Origin: Acetobacter okinawensis JCM 25146
GTDB taxonomy: Bacteria; Pseudomonadota; Alphaproteobacteria; Acetobacterales; Acetobacteraceae
Length of the DNA: 64,000 nucleotides
Direction: 5' to 3'
NCBI RefSeq assembly: GCF_000613865.1
Contig: NZ_BAJU01000004.1
Span: forward strand, 1-64,000
The translations under genes were made by a program, and so were the position numbers. Under the pieces are notes generated by a model. That model made no database searches. It was not told the DNA's origin and was given only the letters and a program-made list of their open reading frames with translations. Positions 18,271 through 27,332 of this stretch are shown piece after piece; position 1 is the stretch's first letter, and every line of letters begins with the position of its first letter.

Positions 18271-19319
18271 CTTTAGCAAAACGGCGTGGGGCTCTGTTTT
18301 TGTGTGCTCTTTTACCGCTGTTGCTGCTTGTTACGGCTGTTTCGCTTAATGTCGGGGCAACCGGAGTGCATCTTATGGCGTTATGGCAGGGCGATGCTCA
18401 TGGAAGTCTTTATGCCGAACGGGTCGTATTAACCCAGATCCGTGGTCCCCGTGTTATCATGGCGGGACTGACCGGAGCAGCATTGGCGGTCGCAGGGGCT
18501 GTTATGCAAGGGCTGTTCAGAAATCCTTTGGCTGATCCGGGCTTAATTGGCGTATCGTCCGGGGCCGCGCTGGCAACGGCCTGTATGATCGTGCTGGGTG
18601 GTGCCGGGTTGGATATGGCAGTTGGGAGCATGCACGTCTTTATAACCGGCACAGCTTGGTCCGTGCCTGTAGCTGGCACCATGGGTAGCTTTGCTGCGGC
18701 ATGGTTACTTTACCAGTTTTCAACGCGCGGAGGTGTGACCTCTGTAAGTGTGATCCTTCTAGCAGGTGTGGCTCTGAGTGCGTTTGCAGGTGCCTTAACG
18801 GGCATCCTTATTTTTTGTGCCAACGACACAGCATTACGCGACCTGACTTTTTGGACCATGGGGAGTTTTGCTGGAGCAACATGGCTACGGATTGGCATGT
18901 TATGCCCTTTTTTGCTGGTGGCAGGGTGGATAACGGCAGGATTGACCATGCCCCTGAATGCTCTGTTGTTAGGGGAAAGTGACGCGCGGTTAATGGGCTA
19001 CCCGGTAGAGCGTATTAAGCGGCTGGCCATGCTGCTGGTCGCCTGTAGTGTGGGGCCTACGGTTTCCTTCGCTGGGGCAATCGGGTTTATCGGGGTTGTG
19101 GTGCCTCATCTGGTCAGATTGGTAACTGGGCCAGACCATCGTTTTGTGCTGCCGGGCAGTGCTTTGCTGGGAGCCGCGTTGTTAATTGCGGCAGATACGC
19201 TGGCACGGGTTATTGCCATGCCAGCAGATGTACCAGTGGGAATTGTGACTGCGGTGCTGGGCACGCCCGTTTTTGTCTGGTTGCTTACCCGTGCCCATGA
19301 GCGCGAGGTGCTGGCATGA
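18267..19319 (+). CDS. hmuU: Hemin ABC transporter permease
   Basis: 350 residues, a FecCD-family permease with about 10 membrane helices. Typical blocks are RGPRVIMAGLTGAALAVAGA, MQGLFRNPLADPGLIGVSSG, the coupling-helix region LGESDARLMGYPVERIKR, and FAGAIGFIGVVVPHLVRLVTG. It forms the inner-membrane heme channel with HmuV. It overlaps hmuT and hmuV by 4 bp at each side, showing tight translational coupling. Confidence 0.92.
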   Translation: MTLAKRRGALFLCALLPLLLLVTAVSLNVGATGVHLMALWQGDAHGSLYAERVVLTQIRGPRVIMAGLTGAALAVAGAVMQGLFRNPLADPGLIGVSSGAALATACMIVLGGAGLDMAVGSMHVFITGTAWSVPVAGTMGSFAAAWLLYQFSTRGGVTSVSVILLAGVALSAFAGALTGILIFCANDTALRDLTFWTMGSFAGATWLRIGMLCPFLLVAGWITAGLTMPLNALLLGESDARLMGYPVERIKRLAMLLVACSVGPTVSFAGAIGFIGVVVPHLVRLVTGPDHRFVLPGSALLGAALLIAADTLARVIAMPADVPVGIVTAVLGTPVFVWLLTRAHEREVLA

Positions 19320-20125
19320 GCCTCTCCTTGCATAATGTAGGCTGGTGCGCTGGCGGTAAAACTATAGTGCACGATGCCTCTTACGCTTTTGAAGCAGGGA
19401 AGGTTACGGCCATTATTGGCCCGAACGGTGCTGGCAAGAGTACATTGCTCCGCCTTGCTAGTGGCTTGCTGCCAGTTGGGGGAGGTGTTGTGCATCTGAA
19501 CAATGTGCCCATAAGCGATCTTTCCCCGATGTATCTGGCGGGTGGTCGGGCTATGTTAACGCAGGATAGCCCGCTCCGCGCCCGGTTTACACTACGCGAT
19601 CTGGTGGCAATGGGGGGGCAGGTGTCTGCACCGCTTTTGGGGGCGTCCGCCCGGCTGGAACTGGCCGAACAATTGCTGAAACGCGTAGGGCTGGGCGCAT
19701 TTATCGAGCGTGATATTATGGGTTTGTCCGGGGGGGAGCGTCAGAGAGCGCATCTGGCACGGGTAATGATGCAACTGGAAGCCGCAGTGCATGGCACGGA
19801 CAAATCGCCGGGCTTTTTATTGCTGGATGAGCCAATTTCCGCTCAGGATTTGTCCCGGCAGTATCTGGTGCTTGATCTGGCACGCGCCCACGCCCGGCGT
19901 GGCGGTGGTGTGGTGCTGATTATTCATGACCTGAACTGGGCTGTAGCCTGCGCGGACCAGATTGTTGTGCTGCATGATGGGCGCATCTATGCGCAAGGGC
20001 CACCAGAGCAGGTTTTGACTAATGCGTTGGCCAGCCACGTGTTCGGGCTGGAGGAGGGGCAGGTACACAAACATGTGGCTACCGGCAAACCCTACATTCT
20101 ACCGCATAATATGATTTGCCAATAA
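19316..20125 (+). CDS. hmuV: Hemin ABC transporter ATP-binding protein
   Basis: 269 residues. Walker A is GPNGAGKSTLL, the signature is LSGGERQRAHLARVM, and Walker B is FLLLDEPISAQD with the following switch His in LIIHDLNWA. It powers heme import through HmuU. Its start overlaps hmuU (ATGA), and the second monooxygenase follows 23 bp later. Confidence 0.93.
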   Translation: MSLSLHNVGWCAGGKTIVHDASYAFEAGKVTAIIGPNGAGKSTLLRLASGLLPVGGGVVHLNNVPISDLSPMYLAGGRAMLTQDSPLRARFTLRDLVAMGGQVSAPLLGASARLELAEQLLKRVGLGAFIERDIMGLSGGERQRAHLARVMMQLEAAVHGTDKSPGFLLLDEPISAQDLSRQYLVLDLARAHARRGGGVVLIIHDLNWAVACADQIVVLHDGRIYAQGPPEQVLTNALASHVFGLEEGQVHKHVATGKPYILPHNMICQ

Positions 20126-20148
20126 TAATCGTGAGAAAGAAAGTGTCC

Positions 20149-20469
20149 ATGTCTCAATACATTGCAATGAACCGTTTTTTGGTTGCGCCAGAAAATGAAG
20201 AAGCTTTTCAGAAGCGTTGGCTGGATCGAGAAGTGTTATTAAAAACAGTTCCAGGTTTTGTTAGTTTCCAGTTTTTGCAAGGGCCGGAAAAAGAGGAAGG
20301 GCGGCTTTACGCATCTCACACAGTATGGGATTCATACGATGCTTTTGTCGGTTGGACTCAATCCGAGCAGTTCCGTCAGGCTCATGCTGGCGCAGGGCAG
20401 GGCCGTGCGCTGACCGCTGGCCCCCCGGTGTTTGAAGGGTTTACAGTTTTACAGGCGGTTACGGCCTAA
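20149..20469 (+). CDS. Heme-degrading monooxygenase of the IsdG/HmuQ (ABM) type, copy 2
   Basis: 106 residues, a close paralogue of the gene at 16943: both share the pattern IAMNRF-V-PE and RWLDREVLLKT-PGF. The catalytic Asn, Trp and His are N8, W69 and H79. I start at MSQYIAMNRF. An in-frame ATG 33 bp upstream would overlap the hmuV end and adds residues not seen in the paralogue. It closes the heme operon before a strong terminator. Heme ring opening is inferred from the family. Having two copies in one operon is unusual. Confidence 0.8.
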   Translation: MSQYIAMNRFLVAPENEEAFQKRWLDREVLLKTVPGFVSFQFLQGPEKEEGRLYASHTVWDSYDAFVGWTQSEQFRQAHAGAGQGRALTAGPPVFEGFTVLQAVTA

Positions 20470-20499
20470 TACTGCCATATTCTCGCGGAAAATATTTTC

Positions 20500-20537
20500 A
20501 AATGGCCTGAAAAATATGGGTATTTTCAGGCCATTTT
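20500..20537. terminator. Bidirectional terminator between heme operon and heme oxygenase
   Basis: AAATGGCCTGAAAAATA and TATTTTCAGGCCATTT form a long stem with one bulge, followed by T-rich sequence on the plus strand and preceded by A-rich sequence. It can stop both the plus-strand hmu operon and the convergent minus-strand heme oxygenase gene. Confidence 0.85.
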
Positions 20538-20546
20538 TCGGGTGTT

Positions 20547-21134
20547 TTAGGCTGGTGTGTTGGCTTTAGCGTTAGATGCAAGCAAATAAGCCTTAACCCG
20601 TAAAAAACCAGCCCGAGCGCCTACCACAGCCAAAGCGGAGTCAAACCCCGCATGATCAATAGCGCTTTTGAACGCATTCCACGACGGTCCTCGCCCATCA
20701 GGGTCGGCGGCAAGATGACGTGCGCCAAATGTTTGAGTAAAGCCCAGTTTTTCGGCCAATTTTGTTAAAAAATTGGCCCCTAGTTTGGATCCTTCGGCAA
20801 CATAGAGCCAGCCAATGGCTGTGGAGGCATCTTTGTCATCCGCAGGGCTCGCCTCATCTGGAATCGGAAGTCCAAGGTCCTTCATGTCCTGACAAACCTG
20901 CGCAAAGCGGTTTCTGGCACTCAGGTCAGGAATAATCTCTACAAGCTGGGCATGGTTATAAAGTGCATTGATATCCCTATGGAACTGATATTGGAGTTGT
21001 ACAAAATTCCGGTATTTGTCTGCGCTGGAAAACAGGCCTTGCGCCATAATGCCTCTATCCAGATCCTCATGAATTGTGTGAGCGGCGTCTTTAAGGCGTA
21101 GAGAAAGGGAGAGTGTATCAGACATTCTGGTCAT
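20547..21134 (-). CDS. hemO: Heme oxygenase, bacterial HemO type
   Basis: 195 residues, all-helical, as in the HemO/PigA/BphO group. The N-terminal block AAHTIHEDLDRGIMAQGLFS carries the proximal heme His (H19 or H22). The distal glycine-rich helix is WLYVAEGSKLGANFL. It converts heme to biliverdin, CO and iron. It is transcribed divergently from the heme receptor at 21293 over a shared control region with Fur-like boxes, and convergently to the hmu operon. AGAGG about 9 bp upstream of the ATG at 21134 supports that start. A role as chromophore supplier for a phytochrome is less likely because no phytochrome gene is near. Confidence 0.87.
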   Translation of the reverse strand: MTRMSDTLSLSLRLKDAAHTIHEDLDRGIMAQGLFSSADKYRNFVQLQYQFHRDINALYNHAQLVEIIPDLSARNRFAQVCQDMKDLGLPIPDEASPADDKDASTAIGWLYVAEGSKLGANFLTKLAEKLGFTQTFGARHLAADPDGRGPSWNAFKSAIDHAGFDSALAVVGARAGFLRVKAYLLASNAKANTPA

Positions 21135-21195
21135 TTTAAGAGCCTCTACGACATAAATGGCAATTTGGAAGATATGATAGCGTGACCAATTTAAC

Positions 21196-21215
21196 GCAAA
21201 TGAGAATCATACGCA
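21196..21215. promoter_or_regulatory. Fur-like box between heme oxygenase and heme receptor
   Basis: GCAAATGAGAATCATACGCA matches the classical 19 bp Fur consensus at 13 of 19 positions. A second, weaker box-like sequence (GGTAATGATTCTTAATA) lies near 21258. They sit in the 158 bp gap between the two divergent heme genes and probably give joint iron control. Confidence 0.65.
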
Positions 21216-21292
21216 ATAAATGCTTGCCGGGCGACTGCATCGTGTGCATCATAAAATGGTAATGATTCTTAATAGCAACTAATGGATGCACA

Positions 21293-23617
21293 ATGACAAG
21301 GCCGCCGCTTTTCTGTCGGGTTGTGCATTACCGAATGCTGGCAACAACAGCACTGGTTTATGCCTGTACAACACCCGCTCTTGCCGCAACACAGGACTCC
21401 TCCGCACCGACTGGGGCGGGGGCTGTTACTCAGATCAATAGCGATAAAAAGGATCAAAAGTCCAAAGCTACCGGTTCCACTACTGTAATGTTAAGAGCTG
21501 TAAAAGTCGGTGGAACAGCAGATATTCTGGATTCCATGAAGTACAATCCTGACAAGGATCATAGCGCGGTTGGCAAGGCGAGTGTGCTCACCACCACAAC
21601 AACGCTCAAGACACTCCGTGACCGACAGATAGATAGTCTGGAAGATTTTGCGCGACGTGTTGATGCCTCCGTGAATTATAGTAGTGGCAATTCAAGCATT
21701 AACATTCGTGGCTTGGATCAGAACCGTATTCTGACCACCATAGATGGCGTGCGCATGCCCTGGGCAAATGATGGTGCCTATGCTGGGTCCTTTAGCTCGG
21801 CACAGGGTGGGGTCAGCAACTTTGATTTTAACTCCCTTGGCGCCATTGATATTGTTAAAAGCGCTGATTCCAGCTTTTTTGGTACAGGCGCTCTGGGTGG
21901 GGTTATTGCCCTGCGTACACTGGACCCCGAAGACCTGCTTAAACCTGGCAAAACCTTTGGTGGTCTGACCAAGTTGACTTACAATGGTGCAAGCGAGGCG
22001 GCATTGCTTAACCAAGCTTTTGCTGCTCGCTACAAAAATACGGTATTCTTGCTGCAAGGAGGATACCAGAACGGGAGCGAGACTGGAAACCGTGGTGAAA
22101 TCGGCGGGTATGGTCGTACACGCACTGCCAAAAACCCAGCGACGTATGATCAGGGAAGTTTTCTGGGTAAAATCCGTCATTATTTTGAGGGTGGTCACAG
22201 GGTTGGGTTGACGGGGGAGTGGTTTGACAAAAATTACGACGAACGGACCAGAACGTCGGAAACAACGGCCACAAATGTTTATCGTACCCGCAGCGAAAAC
22301 CAGCGTTCGCGCGTATCGGGACAGTATGACTATCAAGCAGATAGCCCAACAGCGCTCTTCAGCGAAGCTCATTTTCTCGCATATTGGCAAAGTATCAAAA
22401 CCGATACCGATATAACCAATACAGACCCGGCCAGGCCAACAGCCTATGTGCACCAACACCTGACTTTACCTGTGGAATCCTACGGGGTTACGGGTTCAGC
22501 GACAAACAATATCTTTACCGGTCCTTTGCACCATGTAGTGACATATGGTGGGGAAGTCTTTTTGACTGATACGTACCAGACGCAAACGGGTCAAAGAGCT
22601 GTGTCCAATGCCTACACGCACGATAATTTTTCGGATATGCCCAAAGTACATGGCACGGACATGGGAGCGATTGTACAGGATCGTATTGGTATAGGCCGAG
22701 GGGAGTGGCTGCATATTACACCGGGGTTCCGGTTCGATTACTTTCAGCGTGATACGCATAATACCGCCTCCTACATGGCTAATGCAGGCTATGCAGGGTT
22801 ACCACATGGCGCTCATGGTTCCCATTTTTCGCCTAAAGTTCTGGTTGAAGCCCGTATTGCCAAAGACCTTGTTTTGTATGGACAGTATGCGGAGGCATAC
22901 CGTGCACCATCTGCAACGGAAGAATATCTGAACTACAGCACGCCGCCTGTTTATCAGGTAGTTGGTAATCCAGACCTGAAACCTGAAAGTAGCCGTGGGT
23001 GGGAAGTCGGGATGAAATATGGAAACTCGGAACGAGGTGCCAAAATTTCTTTCTATGATAACCATTACCATAACTTCATCGATATGATGGGTATAAGTGG
23101 CTGCACAGGTTATATGCTGTGTTACGGTTATACAAATCTGGCGCATGTGCGTATTTACGGGGTAGAGGCCAGTGGCAACTGGTCGTTTGATGATCATTGG
23201 CATATGTGGGGATCATTGGCGTATGCAGATGGCCGTGATCAGGATATGAACTTCCATCTTAGTTCGGTGGCACCTTTCCGTGGCATTATTGGATTTGGCT
23301 ATAAAACTCAACGCTGGGGGGCAGATCTGTCTGGCACATTTGCCAGTGGTCGGGATAATGCAAAATATCTCACATCTACAGGAACATTGACGAACCAGTG
23401 GAAAACCCCTGGCTACGTTCTGTTTGATCTGAACGGTTGGTACAGTCCATCTTTTTACAAGCCGCTACGCATTCAAGCCGGTATGTACAATATTTTTGAT
23501 AAAGCCTACTATAATGCCGCGTCTTTACCTTACGGTCAGTCGTCCACCTCGCTGTCTGAACGGTATTACACGCAGCCCGGGCGTTCATTTAAAGTTACTG
23601 CTAGAATTGAGTTCTGA
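21293..23617 (+). CDS. TonB-dependent heme receptor
   Basis: 774 residues. A signal sequence ends near TPALAA. The plug has DRQIDSLEDFARRVDASVNY, NIRGLDQNRILTTIDGVRMP and DIVKSADSSFFGTGALGGVI. The barrel contains the heme-receptor type FRAP-NPNL region, seen here as YAEAYRAPSATEEYL followed by VVGNPDLKPESS with conserved His-containing loops. It ends in FKVTARIEF. It moves heme across the outer membrane for HmuTUV. It is transcribed alone from the Fur-box region, divergent from the heme oxygenase, and followed by a terminator. Confidence 0.88.
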   Translation: MTRPPLFCRVVHYRMLATTALVYACTTPALAATQDSSAPTGAGAVTQINSDKKDQKSKATGSTTVMLRAVKVGGTADILDSMKYNPDKDHSAVGKASVLTTTTTLKTLRDRQIDSLEDFARRVDASVNYSSGNSSINIRGLDQNRILTTIDGVRMPWANDGAYAGSFSSAQGGVSNFDFNSLGAIDIVKSADSSFFGTGALGGVIALRTLDPEDLLKPGKTFGGLTKLTYNGASEAALLNQAFAARYKNTVFLLQGGYQNGSETGNRGEIGGYGRTRTAKNPATYDQGSFLGKIRHYFEGGHRVGLTGEWFDKNYDERTRTSETTATNVYRTRSENQRSRVSGQYDYQADSPTALFSEAHFLAYWQSIKTDTDITNTDPARPTAYVHQHLTLPVESYGVTGSATNNIFTGPLHHVVTYGGEVFLTDTYQTQTGQRAVSNAYTHDNFSDMPKVHGTDMGAIVQDRIGIGRGEWLHITPGFRFDYFQRDTHNTASYMANAGYAGLPHGAHGSHFSPKVLVEARIAKDLVLYGQYAEAYRAPSATEEYLNYSTPPVYQVVGNPDLKPESSRGWEVGMKYGNSERGAKISFYDNHYHNFIDMMGISGCTGYMLCYGYTNLAHVRIYGVEASGNWSFDDHWHMWGSLAYADGRDQDMNFHLSSVAPFRGIIGFGYKTQRWGADLSGTFASGRDNAKYLTSTGTLTNQWKTPGYVLFDLNGWYSPSFYKPLRIQAGMYNIFDKAYYNAASLPYGQSSTSLSERYYTQPGRSFKVTARIEF

Positions 23618-23665
23618 CGAAACATATGGAATATAATAAATTTTGAAAATTATTCCATGAAATAA

Positions 23666-23691
23666 AGGGCAGCCTATAAAATAGCTGCCCT
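23666..23691 (+). terminator. Terminator after the heme receptor gene
   Basis: AGGGCAGC and GCTGCCCT form a perfect 8 bp stem around CTATAAAATA, followed by an AT-rich tail. It lies about 50 bp after the receptor stop. Confidence 0.75.
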
Positions 23692-23696
23692 AATAT

Positions 23697-24485
23697 TTAA
23701 GTTATCTCTAGGGCCAGTAATGGCTTGACCCAGTCTGCTGCGGCAGCGATGTGGATGACGGCGAGGAACGATGTTGCTGTTTTTTCGTATCTGCTTGCGA
23801 CATTACGCCACTCCTTGAGGCAAGCCCAGAGGTTCTCAACGAGATGCGGGCACCAATAGACCCATTTTAGGCAGGAGACCGCCCCATCCTGTCGTTTCGC
23901 AGGAATGGCGGGCCGGGCTCCTATGTCCATATCCGTTCACGAAAGGCGTTCGACGCGTAGCCCTTGTCCGCCACGCCCCACAGGGGAATGGCGGAAAGGC
24001 TGTCGAGCGTGGCTGGTGCCAAGGGTAGTTCATGAGCCTGTCCGGGGGCCAGCGCAAAACCAAAGGCTTTTTCATGTCCATCAGCGATCACGCAGACTTT
24101 CGTGCCATAACCGCCGCGAGAACGGCCAAGCGCTTCACGATGGTCTCGCTCTTCGAAAGAGGCTCTTTTTTGGGCTCCCGCCGCTTTGTGGTGAGTCCTG
24201 ATGTTCGTGCCATCCAGAAAAGTCATTCCGAATGCTGCTCCGAGTTGTTCCTGAACCCGTTCGAGCCGGCGTTCCCATACGCCGAGTTTCGCCCAGCGGA
24301 TGGAAAGCTGTGCTGCCCGCCACCACGGACCCAGTTCAGCAAGGATACTCCGCCATTTCGCACCATTCTCATGGCGCCAGAAAATCGCTGCTATCGTGCG
24401 CCGCAGATCATGGGGCGGCGTTCTTGCCTCGTGGGCGAACCACCTCAATCAGAGGTTCCTAGATCGCCCATGTCTCGTCCGTAAA
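23697..24485 (-). pseudogene. IS5-family transposase, multiply disrupted
   Basis: Transposase sequence is visible across the whole stretch. An N-terminal piece (TWAI, then a TAG, then EPLIEVVRPR) lies at about 24480-24430. The main frame (24448-23921) has RTIAAIFWRHENGAKWRSIL, the first catalytic Asp in FLDGTNIRTHHKAAG, REALGRSRGGYGTK, and the second Asp in VADKGYASNAFRERIW. A final frame (23930-23697) has GARPAIPAK, the catalytic Glu region VENLWACLKEWR and RYEKTATSFLAVIHI. The last switch is fixed by adding one G to the coding strand near 23925. The element probably runs from about 23708 to 24554, bounded by imperfect inverted ends (CTAGGGCCAGTAA and CTAACAGACCCTAA). It belongs to a different IS5 subgroup from the copy at the window start. 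Inactive as read. Confidence 0.78.
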
Positions 24486-24647
24486 AGTGCCTGTTCCGTC
24501 TCCTTCTTTCATCCCTACAATATGGGACGAATTTCAAGATCTAACAGACCCTAAACTCAAGGGGCAGTCTCACTGTAAGGAACGTGGACTGCCATGGGCA
24601 ATATGCGAGATGTAACGCCCAACAGGGAAAAGTGCTTCATAACGTAT

Positions 24648-25217
24648 TTACGCATCAAGCATGAGGCGGGCCACCATGCTGGCATGAGCGCCAGGCCCCG
24701 GAGGTGCGAAGGCCTGCCCTGCAACGAATGCCCCCTCCATCAGCAGCACCAAACCGGAGGTGAGCACTTCAGGGTCGCGTTTGCCCAGAAGCATGACACG
24801 TGAGGATATCCAGTCGGCCATCGCCTGCTTCAGTCGCGCGGCCTCCCGGCGGATGGGGTGCTCGCGATTAGGGAACTCCAGAATTGCGTTGGTCAGCCCG
24901 CAGCCGCGATAGGCTGGGTGGGAGGCCCGCTCGGCCAGACCGTCGAAATAGAAGAGGAGTTGGCCGCGCGGATCGTCAGGGCAGGCAGCCTCTGCCTCCT
25001 CGAAGCGCTTACGACAAGTCAGGAAGAATTCATCGAGGTAGACTGCAGCCAAGCCGTCCTTGGACTCATAGGCGCGGTAGAGCGAAGGCTTGGTGACGCC
25101 CGCGTTCTGCACGATCTCTTCAACGCCGACGCTGCGTATTCCGTTGTTGTAGAACAGTTCACGCGCTGAGGCTCGAATACGTTCGGCGGCGCTGACGCCG
25201 GTGAGGGGGCGCTTCAT
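24648..25217 (-). CDS. TetR-family transcriptional regulator
   Basis: 189 residues. The N-terminal helix-turn-helix is typical: RIRASARELFYNNGIRSVGV, then EEIVQNAGVTKPSLYRAYESKDGL. The C-terminal ligand domain is of the common YcdC-like type (LFYFDGLAERASHPAYRGCGL). It is divergent from an MFS transporter across a 72 bp region with two matched operator-like elements, so it very probably represses the transporter and itself. The local DNA is GC-richer than the heme locus and lies next to an IS, which suggests acquisition. Confidence 0.9.
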   Translation of the reverse strand: MKRPLTGVSAAERIRASARELFYNNGIRSVGVEEIVQNAGVTKPSLYRAYESKDGLAAVYLDEFFLTCRKRFEEAEAACPDDPRGQLLFYFDGLAERASHPAYRGCGLTNAILEFPNREHPIRREAARLKQAMADWISSRVMLLGKRDPEVLTSGLVLLMEGAFVAGQAFAPPGPGAHASMVARLMLDA

Positions 25218-25240
25218 AATATATTTCCACTTGACGATGT

Positions 25241-25287
25241 TACCGACCGGTACCTACGGTGGCTGTATTGTAACTTACCGGTCAGTC
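25241..25287. promoter_or_regulatory. Paired TetR operator-like elements
   Basis: TACCGACCGGTA (25241-25252) and TACCGGTCAGTC (25276-25287) are the same motif in opposite orientation, sharing TACCGGTC-GT. They lie between the divergent tetR and MFS start codons, the second one almost touching the MFS ATG. Binding there would block both transcripts. Confidence 0.6.
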
Positions 25288-25289
25288 AT

Positions 25290-26564
25290 ATGAGCAGAAA
25301 CTTTCACATCCGCAAGGGTGCCGTCTTTGTGGTCGTCGTGGCGCTCACCTTTCTCTCCTTGCTGGTGTCGGCCGGTGTGCGTGCAACGCCTGGCGTCCTG
25401 ATGATGCCCCTGCAAATGGAATTGGGGTGGAGTAGGGCAACAGTCTCCTCGGTCGCAGCGTTTGGCATTTTCCTCTACGGCTTTGTGGGACCGTTCTCGG
25501 CAGCGCTGATGCAATCGATCGGCATCAGGCGCACGTTAATCGGAGCGCTCCTGCTGATCGGCGCATCATCCGGGCTTTCGCTATTCATGACCGCACCGTG
25601 GCAATTCTTTCTCACCTGGGGTCTGTTGACCGGCCTCGGTACCGGTGCCGTTGCGATGGTGCTTGGGGCTACGGTCGTTAATCGCTGGTTCGTGGCGCGT
25701 CGCGGCACGGTCATGGGTCTGCTCGCGGCGAGTACGGCAACAGGGTCGTTGCTGTTCCTGCCGGCATTGGCCTCCCTAGCACAGACGCATGGCTGGCGAG
25801 GGCCGGTCGTTGCCGTAACAGCTGCATGTCTGGGTTTGGTGCCGCTCGTCGCGTTGTTCCTGCCAGAGCACCCCGAGCGTCTGGGGCTGGTGCCGCTTGG
25901 TGCGCAGGAAGGGTATGTCCCTCCAGCACGTCCGTCACATCATCCGCTGCGCATTGCGGTGTCGGCATTGCGTGAAGCGATGGCGACGCGGGATTTCTGG
26001 CGGCTGTTCCTGACGTTCTTTATATGCGGCTTCACGACAAACGGGTTGATCGGCACGCATTTTATTGCGATTTGTGCTGATCACGGCGTGGGTGCTGTCC
26101 CAGCCGCAGGGTATCTCGCGCTCATGGGGTTCTTCGACCTCTTCGGTACCACTGCCTCGGGCTGGCTTACTGACCGGGTGGACGCGCGGAGGCTACTTTT
26201 TGCCTATTACGGACTGCGTGGCTTATCGTTGATGGCGCTACCGTTCGTAGACTTCCATGGCGTAAGTCTGATGCTGTTCGGCGTATTCTACGGTTTGGAC
26301 TGGATCGCGACGGTACCGCCGACACTTCGACTTGCCAATGCCGCTTTCGGCGAGGCTCGCGCACCGGTCGTATTTGGATGGATCGTATTCGGCCATCAAA
26401 TCGGCGCGGCCCTAGCTGCGTCACTAGCAGGTGTACTACGACAAACACAGGGAAGCTATCGTGACATGCTGGTGATGGCCGGACTTGCCGGAGTGGCCGC
26501 TGCGCTGATGGCACTGCGGATCGGGCGATCTCCGGCGCAAGGTGTCAGCATAGCTGCGGAGTGA
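25290..26564 (+). CDS. MFS transporter, monocarboxylate/OFA-like
   Basis: 424 residues with 12 hydrophobic segments. It starts with a short basic N-terminus and FVVVVALTFLSLLVSAGVRA, then MQMELGWSRATVSSV (written LQMELGWSRATVSS here) and GVAMVLGATVVNRWFVARRG-type loop sequence (NRWFVARRGTVMGLLAAS), as in the monocarboxylate porter/OFA branch. No ribosome site precedes the ATG, and the operator-like element ends two bases before it, so a leaderless transcript is possible. It is presumably an exporter induced through the divergent TetR. Substrate unknown. Confidence 0.82.
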   Translation: MSRNFHIRKGAVFVVVVALTFLSLLVSAGVRATPGVLMMPLQMELGWSRATVSSVAAFGIFLYGFVGPFSAALMQSIGIRRTLIGALLLIGASSGLSLFMTAPWQFFLTWGLLTGLGTGAVAMVLGATVVNRWFVARRGTVMGLLAASTATGSLLFLPALASLAQTHGWRGPVVAVTAACLGLVPLVALFLPEHPERLGLVPLGAQEGYVPPARPSHHPLRIAVSALREAMATRDFWRLFLTFFICGFTTNGLIGTHFIAICADHGVGAVPAAGYLALMGFFDLFGTTASGWLTDRVDARRLLFAYYGLRGLSLMALPFVDFHGVSLMLFGVFYGLDWIATVPPTLRLANAAFGEARAPVVFGWIVFGHQIGAALAASLAGVLRQTQGSYRDMLVMAGLAGVAAALMALRIGRSPAQGVSIAAE

Positions 26565-26729
26565 GGCGGGCCGCTACATGCGGTGTCACCTTCATTTTGT
26601 GCTGCGGCAAGGCTTTGGATGTATTGGAGCGGACACTCCCGGTCAAAGGCTTAAAACCAGCAGGATAGGAAGAAACACTCATAATCGTGTTATACGTGCT
26701 GGATCGGCAACAACCGGACGGCGACGACC

Positions 26730-27287
26730 ATGCAAGCGTTTCCCCTTGATCAGGCTTTTACGTTTCTGGAATCCGGGCCGGTAACGCTCGTAACCACGCA
26801 TGACAGTGGGCGCGACAATGTCATGACGATCACCTGGACCATGGTGCTGGATTTTGACGCGCGTTTCGCCATCACCACTGGTCCCTGGAATTATTCATGG
26901 AAGGCGATTGAGAAAACGCGGGAATGCGTGCTCGCTATTCCATCTGCTGACATGCTCGACACTGCCGTGGGGATTGGTCTCTGCTCTGGCAGGGATACGG
27001 ACAAGTTCGAAAAATTCGGTCTTGCCCGCCGTAAGGCGGACAAGGTGAAAGCGCCGCTTCTGACAGAATGTCTGGCGAACATCGAATGCCGCGTCATCGA
27101 CATCATCGCGCCGTATGGCATCGTCATTCTTGAAGGGGTTGAGGCCCATGCCGACCCGCATCGCAAGGAACGCTCACCCCTGCACGCCATTGGCGATGGC
27201 ACCTTTGTGACAGATGGGTCTGTGCTGGATCGGCGCATGATGATGCGCCCGAAACTACCACCGAGCGTCCTGACACATAAATCATAA
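26730..27287 (+). CDS. Flavin reductase-like FMN-binding split-barrel protein
   Basis: 185 residues. Blocks typical of the flavin reductase-like domain are GPVTLVTTHDSGRDNVMTI, TWTMVLDFDARFAITTGPWN and TRECVLAIPSADMLDTAVGI, followed by IECRVIDIIAPYGIVILEGV. Relatives bind FMN non-covalently and reduce it with NAD(P)H or act on small molecules. No partner monooxygenase is adjacent, so the substrate is open. It stands 166 bp after the MFS gene and is convergent with the siderophore receptor. Confidence 0.8.
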   Translation: MQAFPLDQAFTFLESGPVTLVTTHDSGRDNVMTITWTMVLDFDARFAITTGPWNYSWKAIEKTRECVLAIPSADMLDTAVGIGLCSGRDTDKFEKFGLARRKADKVKAPLLTECLANIECRVIDIIAPYGIVILEGVEAHADPHRKERSPLHAIGDGTFVTDGSVLDRRMMMRPKLPPSVLTHKS

Positions 27288-27332
27288 TCCACACATGATC
27301 ATTCCCACGGGGTCTGCCGCGAAATTTCTACT

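Noticed and set aside
21692-22459. Minus-strand open frame of about 255 codons within the heme receptor gene
   Set aside because: Low-complexity, motif-free translation; antisense shadow of the receptor.
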